Under the pieces are notes generated by a model, which saw only the letters and a list, made by a program, of their open reading frames with translations, was not told the origin of the DNA and made no database searches. A stretch of 64,000 nucleotides of DNA from BRH-c25 sp012519325 (lineage in GTDB: Bacteria > Bacillota > Clostridia > Lutisporales > Lutisporaceae), in the NCBI GenBank assembly GCA_050950645.1, contig JBMNHZ010000017.1, positions 1 to 64,000 of the forward strand, given 5' to 3'. Position numbers and translations under genes: made by a program. This document shows, piece after piece, positions 21,101-29,018 of the stretch (the first letter of the stretch is position 1; the number at the start of each line of letters is the position of its first letter).

Positions 21101-24100
21101 TTTTATTGTCGGTACAAGCCTCTATATTACAGGTATTTGAAGCAAGAGCAGACCTTTCATTAGGACTGCGGGGAATAGGTTTGGAATTGACTGACGGAAA
21201 AGTTATGCAAGTTCAGGTTATAGATTCTTTGAAGCTAAAATTAGATTGGTACCCTGAATTCTATTTCTTAGCATCGGTCAATTTAAGTATAAAAGAAATA
21301 ATTACAGGATCCGGTTATATAGTGGTTGAACATGACGGATTCTTTGAATTTGCTGCCAGGGCAAAGCTAAAGGTACCCGAAGAAGTGGATGTACTTGGTG
21401 GGATGACTGTGGCAGCAGTTGACTTGGGTGCCAATGCCACCCGGATTTATGGAATAGTAGAGGCATTGTTTACAGGCATAGGTGTAGTTTATTATTGGGG
21501 CAAAAACTTTGAATTCGGAGCAAAGGACGACCTTAATGCAGGCCCTACCTACCCAGATTTGCTGGAAATCCGAGAAAGACCGGTATATGTTGACCCGGAT
21601 ACGGGAGAAACCTTGTATATGATGGTGGGAACCAACCTTAGTCCAGCAGCGGTGCAGCTGATAGAGGGACAAGAGGGAATAGAGCTGATGGGAGACGGAC
21701 ATGAACTTAAATCTGATATGGCTTTAAGGAAACATGAGCTTAAATTGAAGGGCTACGACGGAGACCATCTATTGGTTATGTCCTATGATGCAAGCAGCAA
21801 AGAGGATGCCGAGGCAAAAAGAGATAAGATAGTATTTGATGAAAAGTTGACCCTTACTTACTTTAACGATGATCCGGATAATGCTAATGCACATTTTAAT
21901 TATGTGGAAGATACTAAAAAGGCTACTATAGTTATTTCATTTACTAAGGATGAAGAATATAATAAAACCTATAATATTAAAACTCCGGTACCGACTAATC
22001 TAATGTTGATGAAGGTTGCTGAACTGCCGGGAATTAAGGATGCAAGCTATTCTGATGGAGAGAAAAAAGTAACTGTAGAAGGCAACCATTTGGATAAATT
22101 AGAATCCATCAGCTTCTTTGCAGTGAATAAGTATAATGAGGATGATATTCATATTTTAGGAAAATTGAAAGATAAGGATGAAAACGGTCAGAATGAAATA
22201 ATAGGCAAGATAGACAGCGGAAGCGATAACAAGTCATTGACTTATGAAATTAGCTTACCTGACACTCTACCTAGTGGAGAATACAATATTAAAGTAACGG
22301 GGATTTTGGAGGGCTATTCAGCAGACTCGGTAACTACTGTTGAAACTATTACCTATACTAATAGCAAACAGCCCACAAACCCGGTGATAGGCAATATTGA
22401 ACCTATAGGCGACGGTATGGTTAAGGTAAATCTCAATAGTCCGGTAGAAGAATGTGACGGCTATATAGTCAATGTATATGATAAAGATGGTAAGCCTACA
22501 GATATAAAGGGACTTACTTTCGGGAATGATGAAGATATTATCCTATTCGGAGGAAAATACGAAGTACCTGTTTTCGAAACTGAATCAGGCGAAGATGGGG
22601 TAGAAAGACTAAAGTTGGATAAGGATGGAAATCCAATAAAAAAAGATACAGTAGAGAAAGGTCTAAGTTATGGTGTTAACTATACCCTCGGTATTTCAGC
22701 CTATAAAGTAGTTGGAGAAAAGATGTATATGTCCGGTGAGGCAAGCTTTATAGATTTCCAGTTTAAGAAACCAAAAACAACAACCATAACGGCAACAGGA
22801 ACTCCCAAACCAAAAACTATTGAAATAGATTATATGGATGGGAAATATGATATGCCTTATTATAATGAAAAGGATATCGAAATAAAATTAAAAGCAAGTG
22901 GCTCTGACGAGGTAAAAGGCAAATGGAGCTTAGATAAACGGGAAGATGACGACGGTTATCATGGAGAAATAACTGACATTACAAATTCATATGCAATTCT
23001 CTTAAAGGACTTAGCCGAGGGTGGACATCTATTAGAATTCAATGGGAAAAATGACAATAATGATGGTGTAAGCTTCTCCTATGTATTTACAGTAGATACT
23101 ATGGCACCAAGACTGCTTATAGAAAGCCCTGATAACGGAGGATTCTTCGATAACGATAAGGTCTTGGAGATAAAGGGTATCACAGATGAGGATGCAACTA
23201 TTACAATTATAAGAGGTAAGGACTCAACAGAATTATACAAAGGCAAGCCCACATTGGACGGTGACGGCAGATTCGTCATACAGCTTAATGATTTGCCCAA
23301 GAACCATGTTTCACATAAGCTTACCATTATTGCGGAAGATGCCGTAGGCAATAGAATAAAAACAGATAGGACAGTGGTTAACAAAGATTTAGGCAAGGTA
23401 ACTGATTGGAGGCTTTATGCCGGAGAAGAGGATATAACGGATAAAAATATAATGAAAAAAGACGGAATAGCAAATGTCCAATTATCTCTTCGAGGCAATG
23501 CAGGAGGAATGTCCCTTCAAAGCAGCGGCTCAGGAGGATATGAGCTGATAATAGATGATCCGGTTATAGTATCCTTCAACGTATTTGATAATAAAGGTGA
23601 AGCGAGCTTAGACAGTGATAATAAGCTTACTATCGGAGCAAAATCTGTAGGCGTGGTATCAGGAGCACTAAGAATCTCTGATACTCAATCAATATATGTC
23701 GGTGCATATTTTGATGAGGAAAGGATTAAAGAAAAGGATTCCGAGAAAAAGCCAGACAGTGATTCAAAGGAAAAGAAAGATTTGAAAGGGAGGACCAGAC
23801 TTTCGCCGTCTGCACCGGAAATGGCGCTTGAAATGCCCAAAAGTTTACCTTTGCCGAATTATCCGGTGAGAACTCTTGTTACAGTTGAAGCAACGGCAGG
23901 GGAAACAGTGCATTACACTATTCCTGATGATGTTAATCCGAATTTAGTAGTAGCTATCTATACCACACCTGAAGGGGAAGAGATACTCTTGCCTCTCAGC
24001 ATGGTGGCAGACGGAGTCTTATCCTTTAAAGCACCATATAAAGGAACCTACCATATCGGAGAAAGCTCTGTTTTCTTTAAAGATATAGAAGGTCATTGGG

Positions 24101-24621
24101 GTAATGCCGATATACTTTATGTAGCAGCCAAAGGCTTGTTTAACGGAACAGCAGATGGAATATTCTCACCTGACATTAAAATGTCCCGTGCTATGGTAGT
24201 TACTATACTGGGAAGATTGGCAAATGCTGATACAACAGGGCTTACATCTATCTTTGAAGATGTGCCGGAAGGAACCTGGTATACGGCTTATGTCACCTGG
24301 GCAAAGGGAAAGGGTATAGTCACAGGAATAAACGACAAAAACTTTGAACCCGATAGAGAAATAACACGCCAGGAACTCTGCACTATAATATATCGTTACC
24401 TTAGCTTGATCAGTGCAGAGGTGAACACAGAAGAACTATCCTTTACTGATAAAGATGATATAGCAGCATGGGCGAAAGAAGCTATGGAGGTATGTGCAGG
24501 CTCCGGATTGATCGTAGGATATAACAACGAAGTCCGCCCGCAACACCATACTATGCGCTCAGAAGCCGCAACTATTTTTGCCCGATTGATACGCTTATTA
24601 GCAAATATGGATATGGAGTAA
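18172..24621 (+). CDS. Giant SLH-anchored surface protein (2,149 residues)
   Basis: A signal peptide (SIAVLLIIALITPMGVALA) comes first, then a beta-rich N-terminal region that may bind another protein. An eight- or nine-Asp run lies at about residue 842. Residues ~850-1150 hold a long stretch of amphipathic strands (LGFNFSADVKLPSY, LEAKLGIKSYKG). FN3/Ig-like modules follow (about 1395-1550 and 1630-1720). Three SLH domains at about 1965-2135 (FKDIEGHWGNADI, FEDVPEGTWYTAYV, FTDKDDIAAWAKEAM) should bind pyruvylated wall polymer. GGAGGGAGAGG precedes the ATG, 12 bases after the previous gene's stop. I infer that it anchors or displays the preceding unanchored protein. Confidence 0.8.
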   Translation: MNIFKRSIAVLLIIALITPMGVALADTIPEKQDIQSIDNEYLKISVNPKNGGFHIATVLGDKLNKDDNNKDLLYPSGDYDTSFTTLRVIRDGKTKDYIFGGKYSGSNLEVSEKDETGVTTTWSVDGFTVTQRLELVAEKTPNHGMVQVAYNVENEGDPAEDVQLRILMDTALDKQDYAYYEVLRAGDTGFDLVTKETEIESKSYGNAFFAYNDLSAPTITAYSLKIGSDKIKDHEKVVFGHWNNLASTAFDYEPDENMNFTNTQNTKYLTADSAYALYYDLGNMAKDSSVVAGTIYGVYSHAEINPQDEKVTVDGSGPERLTLSEDKKEYTDGSFNIAALLNNFDSNTLSHIALAVRIPDGIKPVVNGEAKSGYSHANPYMIKYENFLAKQTRTAVINFKAEVRPESQYRKIILDVYDISGIEARGDKLLSQNIIGTAEHYIYCPGGVMDLPEISILSGSPDMIYHEGTRYFYLSGTGFSALKMYLNVGNYTMHLQRADGLKNYDIDKDNLNINEDDNTAILLLNEKLPTGQYQLLFKAKSGSELKDIASPAMGFVVTDDPGQKNTTYGLVAVTKTGATPEYNIEAFESETEFKKEYGLRPQEALLVFRGVFTTEEGNSPYGNRLTQVEGASISKDDNVMTLNNCIDIQEGTVVIRKDDDTVKVDFDGKLYTTGARSLIWNGTAGLTGLKDGEKFGLIPYDKNGVRLVGEDSDYDGVYKVDGTKPISIIWGSLGGMGLQAIAGMLLKMEFGNLGVQIDTGNDNKEMRKVVSFGAKLDLGFLFPDPPKSGDDDEGGASGGFDKYVAIMGDLSKKIPDLADAPVDTLREIFESTVDPMDYGDDDDDDDDDGATFVLRVPDVLFGGAYLGFNFSADVKLPSYIEGFPVLQGTLKINTIGDWSMSAEGYVSFTSIVLEAKLGIKSYKGIPVPDNFYLYVGGFTPGINIDGFGVLWIKGGGGGLEGIYDTIFCTEGIPPLALLLSVQASILQVFEARADLSLGLRGIGLELTDGKVMQVQVIDSLKLKLDWYPEFYFLASVNLSIKEIITGSGYIVVEHDGFFEFAARAKLKVPEEVDVLGGMTVAAVDLGANATRIYGIVEALFTGIGVVYYWGKNFEFGAKDDLNAGPTYPDLLEIRERPVYVDPDTGETLYMMVGTNLSPAAVQLIEGQEGIELMGDGHELKSDMALRKHELKLKGYDGDHLLVMSYDASSKEDAEAKRDKIVFDEKLTLTYFNDDPDNANAHFNYVEDTKKATIVISFTKDEEYNKTYNIKTPVPTNLMLMKVAELPGIKDASYSDGEKKVTVEGNHLDKLESISFFAVNKYNEDDIHILGKLKDKDENGQNEIIGKIDSGSDNKSLTYEISLPDTLPSGEYNIKVTGILEGYSADSVTTVETITYTNSKQPTNPVIGNIEPIGDGMVKVNLNSPVEECDGYIVNVYDKDGKPTDIKGLTFGNDEDIILFGGKYEVPVFETESGEDGVERLKLDKDGNPIKKDTVEKGLSYGVNYTLGISAYKVVGEKMYMSGEASFIDFQFKKPKTTTITATGTPKPKTIEIDYMDGKYDMPYYNEKDIEIKLKASGSDEVKGKWSLDKREDDDGYHGEITDITNSYAILLKDLAEGGHLLEFNGKNDNNDGVSFSYVFTVDTMAPRLLIESPDNGGFFDNDKVLEIKGITDEDATITIIRGKDSTELYKGKPTLDGDGRFVIQLNDLPKNHVSHKLTIIAEDAVGNRIKTDRTVVNKDLGKVTDWRLYAGEEDITDKNIMKKDGIANVQLSLRGNAGGMSLQSSGSGGYELIIDDPVIVSFNVFDNKGEASLDSDNKLTIGAKSVGVVSGALRISDTQSIYVGAYFDEERIKEKDSEKKPDSDSKEKKDLKGRTRLSPSAPEMALEMPKSLPLPNYPVRTLVTVEATAGETVHYTIPDDVNPNLVVAIYTTPEGEEILLPLSMVADGVLSFKAPYKGTYHIGESSVFFKDIEGHWGNADILYVAAKGLFNGTADGIFSPDIKMSRAMVVTILGRLANADTTGLTSIFEDVPEGTWYTAYVTWAKGKGIVTGINDKNFEPDREITRQELCTIIYRYLSLISAEVNTEELSFTDKDDIAAWAKEAMEVCAGSGLIVGYNNEVRPQHHTMRSEAATIFARLIRLLANMDME
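20688..20718 (+). repeat. Asp-codon run inside the SLH protein
   Basis: A GAC/GAT run encodes consecutive Asp residues (YGDDDDDDDD...) between the N-terminal part and the amphipathic-strand region. It may be a calcium-binding or flexible acidic linker. As a short-unit repeat it could vary in length. Confidence 0.7.
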
Positions 24622-24625
24622 AGCT

Positions 24626-25429
24626 ATGAAAAGAAGAATATTGTTACTATTATCTTTAATCATATTATTGCATACCTTTCCATTATGGGCGGAAGCAGAT
24701 GATTTTGCTTTAAGAATAGGGGTGCTTGATACAGGTATTTTTTATAGACATGACGGACTGAAGGAAATTGAAATAGGGTCCGGGGAAAACTTTGTTTTCC
24801 CCGGCTCCAATACCATTGATTTATTGGGGCACGGCACAAGAGTCGCGGGTTTAATCGTAAAAGAATGCTCTAATGTAACTTTAATACCTATGGTGCTTGT
24901 ATCCCGGTATCCGACGGGATTGCAGAAATCCTGCAATGCCCGGGAAATAGCCTATGCCATAATTAAAGCAATAGATGAATATGACTGCAAGGTGCTTAAC
25001 CTCAGCCTCGGTTTGAGGGAAGATGATGAAGAACTCCGCAAAGCCATAGAATATGCCGAAGAAAAGAATGTAATAGTAGTAGCGGCAGCAGGAAACAACA
25101 AAAAAGCTGAATCGGAAATTCTCTATTATCCGGCAGCTTATGAGACAGTAATTGCTGTAAGCGCTGTTGATGAAGAAGGGAATATAGCTTCCTTTTCCCA
25201 AGGGACGTATAGCCTTATTTCTGCTTTAGGGGTAGAGGTGCCGGTTCTTTCCTTTGGCTTTTCCATAAAACCGCCTAAGGTTTCGGGAAGCTCCTATGCA
25301 GCAGCAACAGTTTCAGGATGGGTATCAGAGATATTAATGAATAATCCTGATTATAGCCCCGCACAAGTAAGGGAGGCATTAGAAAACTGCCAGGTACGGT
25401 ACTTAAGAATGAAACTACAGGAAAAGTGA
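24626..25429 (+). CDS. Small secreted subtilisin-like serine protease (S8)
   Basis: 267 residues. A signal peptide (RRILLLLSLIILLHTFPLWA) leads straight into the catalytic domain. The triad is D35 (VLDTGIF), H69 (LLGHGTRVAG) and S223 (SGSSYAAATVSG), with oxyanion N157 (AAAGNN). There is no propeptide of normal length and the domain is at the small end for S8. It starts four bases after the SLH gene's stop, so they are co-transcribed. The context suggests it cuts or matures the giant surface proteins, or trims the extracellular loops of the small TM proteins. Both are inference. Confidence 0.85.
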   Translation: MKRRILLLLSLIILLHTFPLWAEADDFALRIGVLDTGIFYRHDGLKEIEIGSGENFVFPGSNTIDLLGHGTRVAGLIVKECSNVTLIPMVLVSRYPTGLQKSCNAREIAYAIIKAIDEYDCKVLNLSLGLREDDEELRKAIEYAEEKNVIVVAAAGNNKKAESEILYYPAAYETVIAVSAVDEEGNIASFSQGTYSLISALGVEVPVLSFGFSIKPPKVSGSSYAAATVSGWVSEILMNNPDYSPAQVREALENCQVRYLRMKLQEK

Positions 25430-25449
25430 TTTATAGCAGAGCATAATTC

Positions 25450-25486
25450 TCCACGCTTTTGTCTACGAAGCGTGGATTATTTTTTG
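25450..25486 (+). terminator. Rho-independent terminator after the surface module
   Basis: TCCACGCTT pairs with AAGCGTGGA (nine pairs) and is followed by TTATTTTTTG. It ends the 7.6-25.4 kb unit. Confidence 0.85.
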
Positions 25487-25520
25487 TAGTATATTGGTTT
25501 ATACTAGAGTCGAGGTGAAA

Positions 25521-25868
25521 ATGATGGATATAAAAAGAAAAAAAGAGCTTATAGAAGCCTATAAAAACAGGCGCCCGGAAATGGGTGTAATTTCATACTG
25601 CTGCAAAGAAACCGGCGAGGTATTTTTGGGTATCTCTAAAGATACAAAATCAGACTTCAACAGCATAAATATGAAATTATCAACCAGTTGGCACCCCAAT
25701 AAACAGTTACAGGAACTTTGGAACCAATATGGTCCGGAAGGATTTGAACTATCAGTTGTCAAAGTGTTGAAGTATGATGACCCAAACGAAGATCATACAG
25801 CAAAATTAGAAAGTTTGAGAGAACAATGTCTCGCTGCTGACCCGAATGCAAGGAGGATATGGCGATGA
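25521..25868 (+). CDS. GIY-YIG nuclease-family protein
   Basis: About 115 residues. The core GVISYCCKETGEVFLGISKD resembles the GIY...YIG strands of the GIY-YIG fold (here GVI and FLG). A conserved-looking LQELWNQYGPEGFELSVV follows. Catalytic Arg and Glu are not obvious, so it may bind rather than cut DNA. GAGGTG at 25512-25517 gives the ATG at 25521 (or 25524); the earlier TTG has no such site. The stop overlaps the next start by ten bases. It heads an operon with a small unknown protein and a MoxR-VWA protein. Confidence 0.65.
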   Translation: MMDIKRKKELIEAYKNRRPEMGVISYCCKETGEVFLGISKDTKSDFNSINMKLSTSWHPNKQLQELWNQYGPEGFELSVVKVLKYDDPNEDHTAKLESLREQCLAADPNARRIWR

Positions 25869-26329
25869 ATGAAAAAGTTGTTATGGTATCAAATGGTTAT
25901 GACCTCATAGACGGCAGAAATGCTTATCAATCAGACATCAAACGATTGACATTAGGTGCACCAATTCTGGAAGAAAACAAAAAAATGCAGATTGCCGCAC
26001 AGATTTGGAAAATTGATAAAGATGGCGAATTGATTTTGGCTCAGGAGTTGCCTATACATCAAGTATTTGATTTGATGATTTTATTGTCCAGAACATTACT
26101 GTACTTCAAGGAAGCCTACCGGCTACCACTTTTATATGACCCAGAAAAACCAACAGTGGAACGGGTTGGAGTACAGGGCGGTGTATTACCGGTAGAAGTT
26201 TGTACAGATAATCAAAACATCAACGAGGACATTAAAACATTTGCCCAAAGTCTGAATGATTTAGGTGAATTGATAGGAGAACGCAAACGGGTACTCAGTC
26301 AGATTTTAGAAGAATTGGAGTTATATTAA
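25859..26329 (+). CDS. Small conserved-looking protein linked to MoxR-VWA
   Basis: 156 residues, soluble, no signal peptide. Motifs visible are NGYDLIDGRNAYQSDIKRLTL near the N-terminus and ERKRVLSQILEELELY at the C-terminus. It may correspond to DUF6530, but I am not sure. It overlaps the GIY-YIG gene by ten bases, and its stop is one base before the AAA-VWA gene, so the three are tightly coupled. The likely role is an adaptor or substrate of the AAA ATPase (inference). The start lies at 25859-25865 (ATGGCGATG). Confidence 0.55.
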   Translation: MAMNEKVVMVSNGYDLIDGRNAYQSDIKRLTLGAPILEENKKMQIAAQIWKIDKDGELILAQELPIHQVFDLMILLSRTLLYFKEAYRLPLLYDPEKPTVERVGVQGGVLPVEVCTDNQNINEDIKTFAQSLNDLGELIGERKRVLSQILEELELY

Positions 26330-26330
26330 A

Positions 26331-28367
26331 ATGAAACTAACTTGTGTTTTATCTCCTGCCAGACAGCTAACAGAAGTGGAGCAATCTCTTATCTGGCGGA
26401 AACCGCCTTCACATATTGAAAGTGAAGCAGAAAAACGTATATATCAAGAAGTAGTAAGGAATTGGAACCGTGGTGAAATGAAAGTCAGTACAATTTTACT
26501 GGAGGGCGATGCAGGTTCGGGGAAAACCCAGCTTGCCAAAGCCCTTTCTGCTGATTTTAACCTTCCCTATACGAAAGTAACTTGCTTTGCTGATATGGAT
26601 AAATCCGATGTACTAGGCTCTATTCTTCCGGTATTATCGGAAAACGATAATTCAGATGCTATTGAATATAGATATTATCCCTCAGAAATTGTTCGTGCTT
26701 ATGAAAATGGGTGGCTCTTGGAGATTCAGGAACCCACAGTGATTAGAGATGCAGCTGTTTTAATGGCTCTAAATTCCGCATTGGAACCAGATGGTAGTCT
26801 AAACTTGCCAACTCGTATCGTACACAGGCATCCTGATTTTATTACTGTTATTACAACAAACCGTGGCTACAATGGCTACCGTCCTTTGAATGAGGCTTTA
26901 CGTGATCGAGTGCAGCATGCCGAAAAACTAGACTTGCCATCAAGGGCAGTTATGATGGAACGAGCTGAAGCTAAGACCGGCTATAAATCTGAAAATGTAC
27001 TTTCTCTTTTAGCCGAAACGATTATCCTTCTGGATGAAACTGCCCGGGCTAATGCCATTAAAGGAGTAGCTGGGATGCGATCATATATCTTTTGGGTCGA
27101 TGCCGTTGCAAGCGGTGCATCAGTACAAAACACTCTATACTATAAGGTGCTCTACAAAATTACCACCGACCCAGAGGAGCTTGACATTTTGGAGCAGGCG
27201 CTGGTAAGCAATTGCTTGACAGATAGGCTTGCAGAGTTGGACGCTGTCTGTCATCCTCATCCGGATGGAGATAATCCGGAAGTAATGGAACTTCAAATTT
27301 ACGGAAACGGGGAGTACTTCGCAGAAACAGGTAAAGCCGATAAAAATGCAATCCGTCTGAGAAAATCCGCAGACAGTGAGGGGCATTCTGGTACGAGTAG
27401 TGATAAAAATACTGATGTTTCAAGCAATGATAATGGAGAAAATGGCACGACCTTTTACCATGAGCTTGATAAGTCTGATACAAATGGATTACAAAGAAAA
27501 GAATTTCGTAAACAGTTGAATATAGAGGCACGGCAAAGTGTTCAAGGCAGCTTACATGAGGCAATTAAGCTTATTGTCCACCGACCGGAAGCTACTGGGC
27601 AAAACCGGGAAGAATATAAAAACATGACTGCAACTTTGCTGCCGGTTATTCGGGAACTAATCCGAAAAACAAACCCGCTCTTAGAGCATGAGGTTTCTGC
27701 TGAATTTGCCAAACCCCAGCTTTATGGCACAAAGTTTTGCGCGGATCAGGTCGCTTCTTTAGATTTCCGCGTATTTGCCCGCAAACGCCCACCTACAGAA
27801 GAACCCTCTCTTGCAGTTGCTCTGAGGATTGACGAGTCAGCGTCAATGTCAGCCTTCGGTCGCTTAGATGCAGCAAAAGAGGCAGCCGTCGCTTTATATG
27901 AGTTCTGCACTGGGTGTGGTATTCCGATAATGGTTTACGGAGATACAGCAGACCGCTCCAAGCGGGAACAAATGTCTATTTACGCATATGTAGACTTTGA
28001 AAGCAAAGACGCAGACGATAAATATACCCTTATGAACATTCAGGCCCGTAGTAATAACCGGGATGGTATGGCATTACGTATAATTTCAGATAGATTACTT
28101 AGTGCACCGCAAAAAACCAAATTAATAATCAGCATCAGTGATGGGCAGCCCAAGGCAATGCCTGATTATACAGGTGAAAAAGCAGCTCATGATATGATAG
28201 ATACTTTACAGGAATTCAGGCGTAAAGGCATTCAGTTCCTTGCTGCTGCTATTGGGCAGGATAAAGAGGCTATCCGTGAACTTTACGGAGCTGAAAATAC
28301 ATTGGATATAACCGATTTGAAGCAGCTTCCATCAAGGCTAGTTCAAATAATCACAAGGTTTCTATAA
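26331..28367 (+). CDS. MoxR-type AAA ATPase fused to a VWA domain
   Basis: 678 residues. The N-terminal AAA module has Walker A GDAGSGKT (residues 59-66), a Walker B-like WLLEIQEP, and sensor features (VITTNRGYNGYRPL, NEALRDRVQ). The expected acidic pair of Walker B is unusual here. A low-complexity charged linker (about 340-400) leads to a VWA domain with the MIDAS motif DESAS at 501-505 and later SDGQPK. MoxR-VWA pairs act as metal-dependent chaperones that load cofactors or remodel complexes; they normally sit in two genes, and here they are one chain. Partners are the two upstream genes. The target is unknown. Confidence 0.8.
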   Translation: MKLTCVLSPARQLTEVEQSLIWRKPPSHIESEAEKRIYQEVVRNWNRGEMKVSTILLEGDAGSGKTQLAKALSADFNLPYTKVTCFADMDKSDVLGSILPVLSENDNSDAIEYRYYPSEIVRAYENGWLLEIQEPTVIRDAAVLMALNSALEPDGSLNLPTRIVHRHPDFITVITTNRGYNGYRPLNEALRDRVQHAEKLDLPSRAVMMERAEAKTGYKSENVLSLLAETIILLDETARANAIKGVAGMRSYIFWVDAVASGASVQNTLYYKVLYKITTDPEELDILEQALVSNCLTDRLAELDAVCHPHPDGDNPEVMELQIYGNGEYFAETGKADKNAIRLRKSADSEGHSGTSSDKNTDVSSNDNGENGTTFYHELDKSDTNGLQRKEFRKQLNIEARQSVQGSLHEAIKLIVHRPEATGQNREEYKNMTATLLPVIRELIRKTNPLLEHEVSAEFAKPQLYGTKFCADQVASLDFRVFARKRPPTEEPSLAVALRIDESASMSAFGRLDAAKEAAVALYEFCTGCGIPIMVYGDTADRSKREQMSIYAYVDFESKDADDKYTLMNIQARSNNRDGMALRIISDRLLSAPQKTKLIISISDGQPKAMPDYTGEKAAHDMIDTLQEFRRKGIQFLAAAIGQDKEAIRELYGAENTLDITDLKQLPSRLVQIITRFL

Positions 28368-28403
28368 GTATGTTATAGTAAAATAAGTAATGGAGGTGGA
28401 GGT

Positions 28404-29018
28404 ATGGACTGTGTAAAAATAGGAAAATTAATTGCCAAGCTGCGAAAGGAAAAAAAGCTTACCCAGAAAAATGTTGCAGATTCACTGGGGATTCAAAATA
28501 AAACGGTTTCAAAATGGGAATGTGGTTTAGGGTGTCCTGATTTGTCGCTATGGCCGGAACTATCAGCTATTTTTGGTGTTGATATGAAACAGATGATGGA
28601 GGGCGAAATTATATCAAACAAGCCAGACAGTGGCAATATAGACAAAGTAAGTTTTTATGTCTGTCCTTCCTGTGGAAATATTCTGGTTAGCACAGGAAGC
28701 GCCTCTATCTTTTGCTGCGGAAGAAAATTAGAACGTATCTTGCCTATGGATATACTTACTGAACCTAAAATTACAGTAGAAGAAATGGACACGGATTACT
28801 TTGTCACCTTTGACCATCCTATGGACAAAGAACATTATCTTTCTTTTGTTGCTTATGTAAAAAGCGACAGAGTATTTCTGAATCGCTTGTACCCGGAACA
28901 AAGCCCAAGTTGTAGAGTTCCAATAACTACTGGTGGTAAACTATATGTTTATTGTATTAAGCATGGTTTATCAATATATTCAATCATAACTACCCGTAAA
29001 ACGGGTAGTTTGCTCTGA
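28404..29018 (+). CDS. XRE regulator fused to desulfoferrodoxin-like domain, 3' end altered by IS200
   Basis: 204 residues. The N-terminal HTH at about residues 5-60 (KLTQKNVADSLGIQNKTVSKWE) binds DNA. A rubredoxin-like Cys set (CPSCGNIL...CCGRKLERI) follows, then a superoxide-reductase-like segment with HPMDKEHYLSF and YCIKHGL. These hold His and Cys iron-ligand positions; one usual His is not evident. The fusion suggests redox or oxygen sensing. The last residues (IITTRKTGSLL) are encoded by the terminal hairpin of the adjacent IS200 element, so the native C-terminus was replaced. A GGAGGTGGAGG ribosome site precedes ATG 28404. Confidence 0.75.
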   Translation: MDCVKIGKLIAKLRKEKKLTQKNVADSLGIQNKTVSKWECGLGCPDLSLWPELSAIFGVDMKQMMEGEIISNKPDSGNIDKVSFYVCPSCGNILVSTGSASIFCCGRKLERILPMDILTEPKITVEEMDTDYFVTFDHPMDKEHYLSFVAYVKSDRVFLNRLYPEQSPSCRVPITTGGKLYVYCIKHGLSIYSIITTRKTGSLL

